From the NCBI GenBank assembly GCA_033060915.1, contig CM065392.1, forward strand, positions 9,379,501-9,443,500: a stretch of 64,000 nucleotides of DNA, given 5' to 3'. The notes under the pieces are model-generated. The model did not search any database and was not told the origin of the DNA. It saw nothing but the letters and a program-made list of their open reading frames with translations. The position numbers and the translations under genes are program-made. Position 1 is the first letter of the stretch. Every line of letters starts with the position of its first letter. This DNA comes from Euryodendron excelsum. Lineage: Eukaryota > Streptophyta > Magnoliopsida > Ericales > Pentaphylacaceae. This document shows positions 34,732 to 48,140 of the stretch, piece by piece.

Positions 34732-35066
34732 GGGTTAATTACACTGCATATTCTTACACTTTATACCAATTTTACGTTATGACTTTTACTTTTGCTTGTA
34801 ACAATTAAATCTGTACACTTTTAATTTATTGTAATATCAAGTTTATGCTAACTTTTATTCAAAAAATAGATGAAGAATTGACATATGACAAGCACGCTAC
34901 CTTTTTGAAAGGGCAAAGATGAAAAATCATGGTTGTTACAATAGATAAAAAATGTTGACACTGCAACAAATTAAAAGTATAGGGAAACTTAATTGTTACA
35001 AGTGAAAGTGAAGATCTTGATGTAAAAGTTGGTGTACAGTGCAAGAATGCAAAGTGTAATTAACTC
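34732..35066. mobile_element. Long-TIR (foldback-type) MITE
   Basis: The left arm GGGTTAATTACACTGCATATTCTTACACTT and the right arm (complement AGAGTTAATTACACTTTGCATTCTTGCAC) pair. Similarity continues inward for about 150 bp on each side, so nearly the whole 335-bp element folds back. No coding capacity. Confidence 0.7.
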
Positions 35067-35408
35067 TAACAATAATTTTTATCGGACCTAAAACTAAATC
35101 TCAAGCCTATCTAAAATAAAAATTACATGCCAAGCCCACCCATTTTACTTAATTTTTTTAATAAATAAATTTGTCTAAAAATAATTTTAAATAACTTAAA
35201 ACAAATTACACAGATATATTTATATATTATTGTACATATATTTTGGGTGAAGACGGACTTTAAACAAAATTCCCAAAGCCCACACATTTATATTATCAGA
35301 CTTAAAAAATTTTCTAAGCCCTAAATGATAGGCAAATTTGGGTGGCCCATGACGCCCATGGCCACACCTTGGTATGGGTCACTTGATATATTCAACAACT
35401 AAAAATAC

Positions 35409-35582
35409 GGCTTTGTTTGGTACCGGAACAGAAATGGAAAAGAAGAGAAAGAGAAATGGAAGGAAAATTGGATGGAAAATAGAATTCCCTCCTTGTTTGA
35501 ATTCAAAAGAAATAGAAGAAAAGTAGAAAAAAACTAATGTTTCCTTATTTTTTCTTCTCTCCCCTAGGAATCAAACAAAGCC
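35409..35582. mobile_element. Tourist-like (PIF/Harbinger) MITE
   Basis: TIRs GGCTTTGTTTGGTACC / GGCTTTGTTTGATTCC are inverted at the ends of a 174-bp purine-rich body. Flanks TAC and TAA are compatible with a decayed 3-bp target duplication. Confidence 0.65.
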
Positions 35583-37290
35583 TAAGAGACTAATCAAAAC
35601 GTGAAACAAGGTCGGTTCATTTACATAGTTCTAATAACTAAGGTAGATCAGTGAAAGAGTGAGTCTCAGTAGTTGCGTTGTTTGCAACCTTCTCATCTAG
35701 TCCATAGTTCAAACCTAGGCAACCACCAGTCCCCTAAACCCTACTAACTAATGGTACAACTATATGGTTAAGATTTACTACTAATTCAAGTATAATCAAT
35801 AATTAGAAAAATATTAGTAATAATTTTAAAAAGTTTGGGGTTTGATTGAGGGTATTACTGTTCACCCGTGTCTTTTGGGTGGTGCTCAAACTAGTGAAAA
35901 CACAATTTCCGTGTTTTCAAGTCTTTTTATACAATAAAAAAACAAAAAATTACCAAACACAGTTTTATTTTTATTTTTTAAAAATAAAAACAAAAAACTT
36001 TAACCCACGATAAAATCTTATAGGCATGAGTAAGAAAGAAGTTCAAACTACCTTACTGCTGGACTTTGTTTCCCCTCCATACAGCTATTGGCATTGCTTG
36101 TTCACTCAATCGCAAGGGATTGTATAATAGGCCCAATTAGACCCCAAAATTCCAACCAACGCTAGGCCGACTGTCACCTCCGTTCCCTTGCAAGAATGCA
36201 GGTACTCTCTCTAGCATCCCCCTGCCTGTCAACAAAATTTTTCTGCTTTATTTAAGGGGTTGAATGTTGTATTTGTATATATTATACATATATATCTAAT
36301 TTTACGTAGATATGGTTAAATGAAAATTGTTGTAGTTATCTTGATATTAGGGAAGCTTTAAGCTTATGTGTTAGAATATCAAATGCTGATACAGAGTTGT
36401 TTCTTTGAGAATTCCTGCTGGAACATTGGTTCAGAATTTATTATATAGAACCAAAAAAAAAAGGACATATAGCATTGCTTACCCTAGGGCGTTCATCTTG
36501 ATGGATACAGTATCAAGGCACTTGGAGAAAATTTATTACTGGGGAAAGAAAGATTTATTCCTGGGTTACTCCTGAAATTATGCTTTCTAAGAAAATATTT
36601 ATCTGAAAATATTTTACTTACATCACCTTTTATGGGTTGTTTCACTATCAATGTGGGTATTTGTTCCATTTGAACGATCAGGCTTACAATGCTTCTGGCC
36701 TTTTTATACTAGAGATTGTTATTATACTATTGATTGCAGAGTAATTTAGTGAAAAATGTGGTGTAAGTTCAGAAATTCAGTAGTATTTAAGCGGTTGTGT
36801 TTTACATAGCTATTCATTATCCAGAATGATGTAATTGATTTAATAATGCTCATAAGAAAACTGATTTTGATGTTGGACTCAATTTCATGTGACCTGGCTG
36901 TTGAAAGGATACCCGGTTGATGATTAGACTTAGTTCACTGTTAGGATGGTTCCTTGACTGTGTTAACCCCATAATCTGCCATTACATTTATTTTAGTTCT
37001 TACCTCCTTTTTGGGAATCTATACTTTCCTTACCATGTGTTTGTAACGATTTTGTATGAACTCTACTCACACTCGTGCCTTGAAATCTGCCGAACCTTCT
37101 ATTTGGCCATAGCTTGAATAAATGACAACATAACCAACCCTTGATCAGTTGGATAAGGGCTTTAGTGAGCTTGATTGTCTAATAGTGTGGCTTGAGTAGT
37201 TAGTTAAAGGCATTTGGTTCTGAACATGCCAAACTTGTATTCAGTTAGGTATTGAGTGTGCAAGCATGATGAGAGACATAAACCATATAA
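35583..37290. other. Intergenic stretch downstream of the calmodulin-binding gene
   Basis: No gene is recognised. The plus strand at about 36150-36200 (CAAGAATGCAG/GTACTC) has a donor-like junction but no supporting reading frame. A tRNA-like B-box (GTTCAAACC, about 35707) is isolated. Confidence 0.4.
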
Positions 37291-37299
37291 TTTTATCTT

Positions 37300-38093
37300 T
37301 TAATTATATACGTAAGTAAACATCTTTTGATTACATATCCGCTTCATTCTACAGAAGTTCGGAGAATCTATACATAACAAATCTTTATACAAAAGGGATC
37401 TAAACAGCATCTGTATTTGTTCTTCCCTCAAATCTAACTTCCACAAACTTTGAAAATTACAAGAAAAATAATATTTCTGTGTACCTTTCAATATTTTTTC
37501 AACTGTGACACAAACCATCTAGTATCTGGCAACATCCTAAACAAAAGATGCTACAGTGTTGTTGCTCTGCTGAGGTTGTTGTTTCTCCATTGGAGATTTC
37601 CTCCACACTGGCTCTACAGCAAACCATCCAATTTGATTAAATTTGAACACTTCAGACTTACTGAGTTGCTTCTCATCATTTAACCTGAACAATTATTAAG
37701 GATAGAATAATGAGATATCACCCCTCTAGTGAAGTCATTTAAAGCTCAAGTTCTCACGCAATAATGTGAATTGATATGGACTTCCTTTCTCCTTTATAGA
37801 TCTTGCTTGACTTGACCAAGGGCGAGGTTATGGTTGTTACAGGCTATAGAATAGAAAAGCTCCATGAAATTAAAAGTCACCAACTAGTTCAATCAGTGAA
37901 GAAAACAATTTTTTTTTGTGCCATGGGGGATGCTTAGTCTTGTGTAGATAAGTGAGCATGCTTTAAGTGTCTTCTCCCTACAATAAATATGAAAGAGAAA
38001 ACTGAATAACATTGTTCTTACCTTAGTGACCACTATTAGTTACATGATTGAGCAGGTCTTGAATGAGGGAAACCTGCTGCATTTCTGGTGAGC
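37300..38093 (-). other. 3'UTR of the calmodulin-binding gene with a probable intron
   Basis: After the stop codon the minus strand has a strong donor, CACTAAG/GTAAGAAC (intron from 38021), and an acceptor, AATTGTTCAG/GTTAAATG (intron end 37685). This defines a 337-bp intron in the 3'UTR. The last exon would begin at 37684 and is briefly open (KFNQIGWFAVEPVWRKS), which may be coincidence or a separate short exon. The polyadenylation site is not identified. A spliced 3'UTR with the exon junction more than 50 nt after the stop could expose the mRNA to nonsense-mediated decay. Confidence 0.45.
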
Positions 38094-41000
38094 TTAAATT
38101 TCAGGCAGTGGAACAACTGCTTCAAAAGCTTCCACCAGCATTGACACTCTTCTTCTTCGTGCTGGAGTCAATTTAGTGACCTTATGTTGAAGAGCGTAGT
38201 CAAGCATCCATTCCTCGGCCTTTTTCCTCTCATCATTCAATTGATGCCTTAGATCAACTTTTTCTTCTTCTGGGCCAGGCTCCAAGGGTAGATTCCGTGG
38301 AGTTTGTAGATTAGATTTCCGTGCTTTTTCCAGTGCCTTGATGGACCTTTTCAGAAGGATTAATTTTTTCAGTTTATTCCAGTTCTTGGGCTTTTGCTGG
38401 TCACCCTTGTTTCCCACCATTGATACCACCCTCTGTTCATCTGGAGCAGGGATATTACGATCTGCAGACCCTTTTTCTTTTTGATGGATTATGTTATGAC
38501 CTTCCACTTCACTTATTTCATATTCTAGGAAGCTGTCTTTGGGAGAATCAATGGAAGTTAAGATGCTTGGTTCTCCAACATTGCCATGATTCTTTTTCAA
38601 TAGCTCCTGCTCCGTTATTATGTCAATAGCCATTGATTGAGTATCAGATGAGTCATCTTGAATTTCTGGAAGAAGGATTTCCTCAATTGCATCTTGCACA
38701 AGCTTAACAGCATCCCTCTTGTTGAATCCAATTCTTTGACTGCTTGAATCATGATCTTCATTGCCCTTATCATGGTCTGCTCTAGAATAGTCATAAAAAG
38801 AACCAGTTCTTACGGGAGGCAATGTCTTGGCACCATCCACTTCTTCATTCTCATCCTCTCCATCAAGGATCTGGGCTTCAACTTTGGTAGCAATACCTGA
38901 TACGACATGCTGACACAACAGGTGCCACATTCCGATATATTTCTGTTTGTCCAACTGGGTCTTGTACACTACTTTATCTGTTCTTTTAGAATCTTCCTTC
39001 TTCTTTTCCTGGGCTGCTGTTAGTTGTCCCTGCTGGTCACAATCAGAAGCTGATGAAGCCATTTTATAAATCTCTGTTGATTCAATACTTCCATCTGGGG
39101 CCGCACTTTTGTTTACGTAGGATGGTTCAACATTTACACTACTTAAACCATCAAGCTTCATATCAGAACCATCTTTGAGATGCTTCAAGCGGAAACTTGA
39201 TACTATCTCTTTATGCACTTTTTTCTCAGCTTCTTCATCCACAGCCGCCTTCACACAAGAAGAGTTCATACATGTGATTTGACATGAAGTAAAGGTTATT
39301 AGATAACTGAGGATATTTAATTATGGAAATACAGAAATATTTACATCAGATATTTTATCAGTCATGGTAGAATTATTGTCCCCATTACTACCTTTGAACT
39401 TTGGAAATATCACCTGAATCTGTGGTTCTTCTGATGGCGGAGCCACTGTTTCGAATGCTTGTACAAGCAGTGCAACCTTGGTTTTCTGTTTTGGAGCCAG
39501 TTCACTGACTACCTTCCGAATTGCATAATCTAGCATCCACTCCTCTGCACTTTTCCTCTCATCCATTATTTGATGCCTTAAGCAAACTTCTTCGGCTTGT
39601 GGACCAGACTTTAAGGGAAGATGTTGTGGCTTCCGTGGGTTGAATTTCCTCACCTTTTCCAACTCCTTGATGAATCTCTTAAGAAGGATCAATTTCTTCA
39701 GATTACTCCAGCCCTTGGGTGTTTGATTGTCAGATTTTTTTTCTACTTTTGATGCTGGCTTCTCATCTTCTGATTCTAAGATATTGGCAGTTGAAAGCCT
39801 TGTCCCTTCTTGACATAGTGATATATCATTTCTGACTTTATTGCTGTCACACTCGATGGAACTGTCTTTAGCAGCATCTGTGGAATTTGAGATGCTTGGT
39901 TCCCCAACTTCACCACTCTTCTTTTCTATCAGCTCTTGGTCTGACATACTTTCACTTGTCACTGATTGATCATCAGAGGACTGGTCTTGAACTTCGGGAA
40001 GAAGAATTTTTTCAATTGCTTCTCGCACCAGCTTGATGGCATAAATCTTGCGGAGTTCAACCTCTTGACTGTCTGTGTCATGATATTCCATTCCAATCTT
40101 GTGAAATGAAGCAGTGAAGCCTGCACAAGAACCAGAACTTTCTATTGCAGCCAATGTGTTGGCATCACCCAGGTTCTCTTCGTTTTCTTTATCAAGTTGC
40201 TTGGTTTTTCCTTCCACTGCAAGGCCTGCTACCATATGTTGATGGATCAGGTGCCACATGCTGATATGCTTCTCTTTGCCAAACTCGGTTTTGTATGCTT
40301 TGTGACCACTGTTATCAGGTTCAAAATTTCTGACTGGGCAAAATCCTTCATTGGATTCAGTGTCTAGCTCTGAATCTACATACTTTTGTTCCCTGGCTGC
40401 AGTGAGTTCCTCCAAAGGGCCACAAACACAAGATGAAGAAATCACAGTGTTGTCCGCTGCTGCTTCAGCAAAACCATCTGAAGTTGGTCTCTTTGTAATA
40501 CTGGCCGGTCCATCAGTTGCACCAGCTTGGCTTTCGATTATATACAGTGGTTGGTCAGTTACACCATTTAAACCATCAACCTCCATAGTTTGTCCAGTTG
40601 ATGCAGAATCTTCTCTGAGAAGCTCCAATTTGAGATTTGACATTCTATGCTCATGTGCTTCTTGCTCTGCTTTTCCATCCACAAGCACCTGTAAACCAAA
40701 ACAGCTCACAATGTCAGCTGACTTCAAGCAGAATCTTCAAACTATGGACTTACAGAGATCACTTACATTAGATCGTTTGTCAGTGATGATGGAATTATTG
40801 TCCCCATTATCAAGATTGGATGTGACATTGTCTTCAACCTTTGTGTCTTTGTAAGTGGCTTGACATACATAGTTATCCAGTTCACTTTCAGTTGAGCATT
40901 CTTCGTCTCTAATACCTTTGAATTTAGGAAATTTCACCTGAATCTGTTGTTCATCTGATGGTGGAACCACTGTTTCAAAGGCCTTTATAAGCAGCGTCAC

Positions 41001-43604
41001 CTTTCTTCTCTGAGTTGGAGCCAGTTCACTAACTACCTGTTGAAGTGCATAATCAATCATCCACTCGTCTGAACTTTTCTTCTTATCAATCATTTGATGC
41101 CTCAGAAAAACCTTTTCTGCTTCTTGGTCATGCTCCAAGGGTAGATGCTGTGGCTTCCGTGGGTTGAATTTTCTCACTTTTTCCAGTTCCTTGATGAATC
41201 TTTTCAGAACGATCAACTTCTTCAAATTACTCCAGCTCTTGAGTGTTTTCTTCTCGGCTGTTTCTCCCTCCTTTGAAGCTGTTACCTCTTTTGCTGGGCC
41301 TGAGATTTTACCAGCTGTGAAATTTGAGATGCTTAGTTTGCCACCGTCACCATGGTTCTTCTCTAACAGCTCTTGTTCTGAAGAAATGTCGCTAGAACTT
41401 GACTGGTCATCAGATGATTGGTCTTGAACTTCTGGCAGAAGAATCTTCTCAATTGCTTCTCTTACCATGTTGATAGCATAAATCTTGTGGAGTTCAATTT
41501 CTTGATTGTCTGTATCACTATGTTCAATACCCATATTCTGATATGAATCAGAGAAACCTGGAGAACAACCAGAACTTTCTGGTGCCGGCAATGTGTTGCT
41601 GTCATCCACTAGCTTTTCGTCATATGCTTCCTCAGGTAGCTGTATTCCAGATTCTGCAGCAAGACCTGATACCATATGCTGATGGATGAGGGGCCACATG
41701 CTGATATGCTTCTTTTTGTGAAGCTGGGATTTGTTTTCTTTACAAGCAGTGGAATTGGGTTCAGAATCTCCATCTGGAGCAGATTGTTGAATGGTTTCCT
41801 GATCAGTTGCTATAGCTCCATTCTTCTCATCTCTTGCTACACTCAGCTCCTCAAGACTCTGACAAATAGAAGCTGAAGAAATCACATCATTATCTTCTGT
41901 TGCATCCCTAATGTCGTCTGGAGTTGATTTTTTCACTATATTGGAAGGCTCACCAGATATGCCAGTCAAATCAGCTTCCTCCAATTCCCGGAAACCCAAG
42001 TTCGAAGTTGGAAATTCATCACAACAGGTGGTGACACTATTATCTGGCTTCAAGGAAAGGAGTGATGAACTGGTTTGAATGCAACAACATTCAAGCTTTG
42101 TTTCTTTGTGCTTAGAAAGTGGCTCTAGAATATCTTGTTCAGCCACAACAAAATTTCTCTCTTGGTTGAGATTCTCTTGAACACCTTTGTCAGGGTATGA
42201 CGTCTCACCAAAAAGGACCTCAGCAAGATTGGCCTCTTCATTTCCTTCGCTTGATCTTCTGAAAGCTTCCATGCTTGGTTTGGTATAGATTTGAACAGAA
42301 AAATCAGGACCCACCGTATGGCTTGTCTCAATTTCCTTCATTATATCATCAGGACGTTTTGCTCTTAGTGAGGATTGACTTCTCGGTTTTATGCTCTTCT
42401 GGGTCTTTAATAAATGCCTTCTTTTGGATAATAAGCGTTTCAAGCAGGGTGTAGGGGAATGGTGATGACCATGGAGGGAACAGTGGTTGTATGTGCAAAC
42501 CTTCATGACTGAAATTCTTTCAAGTTCTCTTTCTCCTGGATGAAGCTCAACATGGTGAGGAAACTTTGAATCCTTGAGAGTGGACGAGCAGGTGGCTCTA
42601 TATACACTCGAGTCCTGAGAAACTTGGGAGCATTTTTTCACTAGAGCCCTGTTGGATTTGAAACTAGACTTGTTTACTAAAATTCTTAAAGTTCTCAAAC
42701 TAGATGTCCTTCTTAAAGTTTTCATAGACTTCAAATTAGAAGAACCTGAATTTGATTTCGAGTTATGTGAATTCCTCCTACTCTCATCAATGCTACCACA
42801 ACTAGATTCAGAAAAACCATGGAGACTTGCCTGAAAATGCATCTTCTTCCCCTCAGAACAGCTTGTTGGCTTCAAATGATTCGGTGATGCATCTGCTACT
42901 TGGATTGGAGGGTTTGCTGCATCACTGGACAAACTGCTAAGAGGCTGATCAAATCTGGATTTAGCCCCTCTGCTGGTTGGCCTCGAGGTCCTGAAACTCC
43001 TAAATCTGGTTGACCTGGACTTCTTCAGTGTCTTCCTGAGTTCAGTTTCTCCCCTCATTCCACTATCCTCACTTGAACTGACAGAAGCCCCATCAGATTC
43101 ATTTCCTTCGTGGTGAGGCAGAACATAGTCAGCGAAGTTTGGAAATGGAGCAATTCTGAAGCTTTTCTTTTTCAATGGCCGACTGGATTTCAAGCTAAGC
43201 ACTCTTCTTGAGTTCCCCACAGCTTTTGTATGTCCAAAAGAAACAATATTGGGTTTCCAAGTAGATGATTCCTTATCAATCGGATTGTTTCTGTCAAAAC
43301 AGGATTCAGAACTATGGAAACTTGCATGAGAACTTTCCTTCTTTGCATCAGAGCAGCTGGAGGTCTTCATATAATTTGGAGATGTACTAGACAATTCAAT
43401 TTGACTTGGTTCTGAGCTTGCATCATCATTGAATGAGTCAATATGAGCATGTTCAAATCGGGTTTTTACCTGTCTTGCAGATGACTTCAAGCTTGGCATT
43501 TTAGAGAGCTTCATGGATCTCAACTTCTTCACTACTTTCTTCTCTGGCTCTGTTCCTCCTCTGTTTCTGCAGTCCAGATTTGGAGAAGACGATCTAAATG
43601 ACAT
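38094..43604 (-). CDS. PICBP: PICBP/PCBP-type plant calmodulin-binding protein, 3 coding exons
   Basis: Predicted exons are 43604-40767, 40688-39345 and 39248-38094. The introns are 78 and 96 bp, GT-AG and both phase 0, giving 1778 aa. The start is the first long-frame ATG (MSFRSSSPNLDCRNRGG). The N-terminal ~350 residues are Ser/Lys/Arg-rich and basic. A conserved Cys/His block (CTYNHCSLHGHHHSPTPC) lies at about residue 370. Three plant CaM-binding domains (PF07839 type) with the core W(S/N)NLKKLILLKR(F/S)IK lie at about 785-898, 1271-1376 and 1681-1778. Each is preceded by MW(H/P)L(I/L)(H/C)QH and (R/Q)(E/D)AIE(K/E)ILLPE blocks. Arabidopsis PICBP and potato PCBP, stress- and pathogen-induced calmodulin targets, have the same repeated design. 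No signal peptide or membrane segment is seen, and basic stretches suggest a nuclear location. The frame is intact, so it is probably functional. Splice sites are inferred, not observed. Confidence 0.92.
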
Positions 43605-43780
43605 TGAAGACCTCTCAGATCAAGTGCAAGTCATAGGAATCAGTTTTTTTTTTTTGTTTTCAGATTGAGAAGGAGAGAAAGGTGTAAATTGGTTGTGCTA
43701 TGAGATGGAATTTTCCTTACATGGATTGGAGAGTTTTGGTTTTTGTTTGAATAAAAACAGAGAAGCTATATAGGAGGTAG
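43605..43780 (-). promoter_or_regulatory. Core promoter and 5'UTR of the calmodulin-binding gene
   Basis: A TATA box (minus strand CTATATAG, 43773-43766) lies about 160 bp before the start codon. This predicts transcription from about 43740 and a leader of about 135 nt with CT-rich and A-rich tracts. The leader has two upstream ATGs: a start-stop ATGTAA at 43722-43717 and a four-codon frame starting near 43640. GTAAGG at the first of these is also a good 5' splice donor, so a short 5'UTR intron is an alternative reading. Confidence 0.55.
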
Positions 43781-44476
43781 ATTTTGCCAGGAAAGTTATT
43801 TAATGACTTGGAAAGGTAAAGATTCCAAAGTATGTGGTTGGACTAAAATGATTGGCTTTTCTATTGTAACTTCATTGAAAATTCCAGCTGCAACTAGGCA
43901 TCTCGCATTTGATTGTGGTTGAGATTGGAAAGTGATGCTTTGACTTGTACAAAATGGGTGTCTTAACCTGGCCTTTGCTGAATTAACTCATTTTTGGGTT
44001 TGTTTTTGTGAGAGTAGGACTCCAAGTTCTGCAGGTTACTTATGTTCTTGCAAACCAAAGGGTGACTTATTGGTTGGCTAACCTTTATGTTAAAGTATAA
44101 TATTTCAAATTTAATTCTTTTTCACGCCTTCATTTGACCAGTCATCATTTATACAGTATATAAAGTTTGCCTGGTTGGTGTAAACGGTGATTTTGCATGA
44201 GCTCGAGAGAGCATTCGGTCGAAAGTCTGAATATTCTGTAACCCAAAAATAGAACTTACTAAAATCAAAATGGTGCACTTTATGTGACGGTCACAAGGGA
44301 TAATTTCTTTATTAATTAGTCTAATTGAAGAGATCTGGATGGCCAGATTATCAGAAACAAATGTTTGGCCATCTGATTTCATTTGGGATTCTCTTTTTAT
44401 TTTTTCTTTTTAATCCTACAAGAAAGTCTTAAGAGTTAATCTTGTGGAGAAAGATTCTTCTGTCATGATTATTTCA

Positions 44477-44511
<35 letters not shown>

Positions 44512-47500
44512 CAGCTGCTCAGCATATTTTAATGGGCACCAATATTATAGAAATTTATTAGTCAATTACTTATTTGTCAAAGTGCAATGTCAAAAATTTA
44601 GAATTTTCAAAAGAGAAATTCTTCTTTGTAATTTGGATTTAAGTGATCAAAATGAATGAAGAGCATAAGAAAACAAGAGAAGTCAAGGGGGATTGAAAAC
44701 TCTCCTGCTCTATCCTTCCACTCAAAGTGCCAATCTGTTTTTGCGGAATGACAGATAACCCTCCACTGCTTCAAATCGACTACTAATTTAAGTAGTGCTC
44801 GTTAGACATGTTTGCCCCCAAAAAAATCAATTTAATTAATAAAATTATATATTCTTACATGCATTTTGTGGGTACAAATATTATATCTCATATTACATGA
44901 TAATATTGTACATAGGTTACAATATTAATGATAGTGATCATTCATGTAATTTAAAATGTGTTTACAACCTTTTAGATTATTGGACACAATCTTAAAATTG
45001 TTGTCTCATGTTGAACTATTATATGTGATGAATTGGAGACTAGAGTATGAACTCTAGGTTAATATGTGTGTGCTTATAAGATGACAAGTACTAAATTGGA
45101 TTGCTGTAATAATACTCTAGGACTTAACACTGTCATTTAGAGTGCGTCTAATTGCAGTTTGTAAAAATTTCTTAGGACGTGAGAATGTTACTTTATCTTA
45201 TGCGTAGTTTGTAGAACTTTGACATTGTCAAATGTTGATGCGTAATTGAAAGCTAAATACGAAATTGTTGGGTTGCATAAACAAAGCATGAAGACAAGTG
45301 AATATTCAATAAGGGATCTATTAGCCCTATTGTATAAGAGAACTAAGTCTTGGATTCAAAACGAAAGAAATTTTGTGAATTCAATAATTGGAAGAGTTAC
45401 ACAAATAAACTAAAGTGTGACAATGTTATTGGTAGTCCAAACCATATTAACTTATATGGAATATTAGTTGATAGAATAATTAATATGTAAAATAAGGAGC
45501 AATGTCAAATGTCGTAATGTATTGATGAGCATAATTACAATTATAAAGGTAAGAGGGGTTTATTGATAAAGATTCATGAACTAAGCATGGTTGATGAAAT
45601 TTATGATTAGGACAAGTTTATGAACTTGTACTTATATTCATGTACTAATTTATCTGATGTACAATACATGTATTTAACCTATTAGGAATGAGAACAATAA
45701 AATGAACTATTCTTAATGTAAGTTCATGTGCATATACTAATATAGGATACATGTAATTAACCTATTAGTAATATGGATGAATAAGTGTATATACATGTAC
45801 TAATGTAGAATACATGTATTTATTCTATTAGAAATATGATACATCTTGATTTTCAATAATGAAGTATCCTTATTATCTCATGCTACATGCACTCGTATTA
45901 CTACATATAGAAAGAGGAAATTGGAAGCTATCACTTACTTATTCTCCAACATTATTCTAAAGGCAATTAGAACAAGAGAGAATTAAATGTGAGAGGTTGA
46001 AATATTTTGCATTCATGAAACCTAAAGAGTTTATTTTATATTCAAGGAGTTCAAGTATTCTTCTTAAAAGAACTTTTCAAGAATGTTAGAATAAGAATAA
46101 ATTTGATCAATTGAAGAATGACTTGGATTAAGAAAGAAAAAAATTCAATTGACAGAGAGCTAAAGAGCATAACACTATTTTGATACTTGTTCGATAATCA
46201 TTTTTAACAAATAAGGTATGTCAATCTATTATGATGCATTATATTGTGTTTGAATTCATGTAAATCATATGGTTGAATTTTTGAGATTTAAATTTAAAAA
46301 TTGCCTAAAATATTTTTTGGCCATATAAACTATCAGTTGTAGAATTTTTGTATAAAATTTCTATACAGGACAATGTGCTTTTTTATCACAAGACTTAGAA
46401 ACCAACTAGACGCTACTAGACCGCAAAGCAGTTGGTACAATGTCCCTCATTCAACATTGACAAAGATCATCTATGGCTTTGGATTGCATACTTTTGACTC
46501 ACTCTTGGATGCATACTTTTTCTCCTCACACGAAGAGCAGAGTAGTTAACTCGGTGAAACTGAGGTCGATTTCTTCTCGAAAATTAGGTCAAATATAGAT
46601 CACGGGCATAGCAAACATAAACTCAACTCGAAAATGATTACAACCAATGAGTTACCTCTATAAAAGTGAAAGTGAAAATAAAAATTGATTGAAATTGAGG
46701 TTTGGTTTGACTAAACTAAGTAATTTAAATGAAAATTGAACTAGTTTGAAAAGAAAATTTGGATTCAATTAATTCAATCACCTAATTTGTCCAAGGATTT
46801 CAAAGCTCAAATCAAATACAACAATCAAAAGTACTTGATTCGGAAGATTTAACATTGAAGACATGAATTTTATAGCAATTGAAGTTAAATTCATAATAAG
46901 TAAAGCGTCTTAGACTAATACTATCAATTTGGATAACATCAATACACAATTAGACAATTGTTCATTGAAATCACCAAATATGGCATAGCAGTAAGGTCGT
47001 CCTATTGTGACCTGCTTGTTCACAACACAAAAGCTATCTCTTCTCACGAGGAGTAAAGCTACATACCTTTAGCCCTCCCGAAATCTATAGATGGAGTCTT
47101 AACACACTAATTTGCCAATCATACAACGAATAAATTCTATCAAAGGCTATTGAAATTAATCAAATCTTTGGTTATAAATAAAAAGGCAACTTTGTTTAAT
47201 AGACATTGCTAGGAGAGATTTGTTTGTCCATATTTCACAGTTGCAAAGAAACAAAGAAAAATTGAGTAAAATGAACATATTATCTATAAATTTCTATAAT
47301 TTATTTATTCGAACTAACTAAACAAAGAGTACGTAATAATGCTATTCAAATAAAAATTTTATACAGAATAATATAATTGTTTGTGGCTCTTTCATTTTAA
47401 ACCAAAATATCTATCATTTTGATCCATAATTTCCAAATTGCCACTATTATATAATTATGTTAGACCTTTTTTTACAATAGTAATGTAAGAGTAGAATTTT

Positions 47501-48140
47501 TCAAAACAAAATGGTGTCTTTGGCAGTTTGTACAAAACAGCGGGTTATTTTTGGTATTACAAGAAGCGTACGAAACTAATTGGTCGTTGTCCGTCGGGGC
47601 TTTAGCGCTTGTGGGCCCAGTTCCGTTAACTGCAGTTGGTGGTGGGCACGTAGTTCCAAAACTGCTCCAACCAATAACCATACGATCATAACATAAATAA
47701 AATAATTTTATCTTGAATTAATTAATTTAAAATTTATCAATTTATAAATGAACCAATTTTAATTTTTTTTATTCTGACCTTTTTTTATTTTTTTAATCAA
47801 GCAATATTTTTTTGAAACTCTCAAATTTAGATTAGGTTGTCCTATGTTTTAAAAGAAATAATCAAATTTAAATTTTCATAGAACACACAAATTTTGCACG
47901 TATTTTAGTTATTTAATTCAGTTTTACAATTAAACACATATAACAATCTAATTCACAGATGAGTTAATATTAAATTACCCAATTCATATTATTTGGGTCA
48001 ACCAAACAGGTACCCAAGTACTCCACATTACACGTCAACAGAGTCAAAAGTGAAGGAGTATTCATATTATCTGCTAAAAACCTGTATCTTAAATGTATAC
48101 TTCAAATATATGAAATTTAACAAAAATTGCCAAACTTTCA
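43781..48140. other. Intergenic region upstream of the calmodulin-binding gene
   Basis: No gene is recognised. (CT)14 lies at 44481-44508. About three diverged 60-90 bp units of CATGTACTAAT...GATACATGTA(T/A)TTAACCTATTAG(T)AAT lie at about 45635-45840. The rest is AT-rich. A GC-richer island (47540-47680) has an open minus frame with no recognisable domain. Confidence 0.5.

Noticed and set aside
40351..40854. 167-codon plus-strand open frame across the exon 1/2 junction of the calmodulin-binding gene
   Set aside because: Antisense shadow of the real minus-strand exons. It carries no domain and spans an intron.
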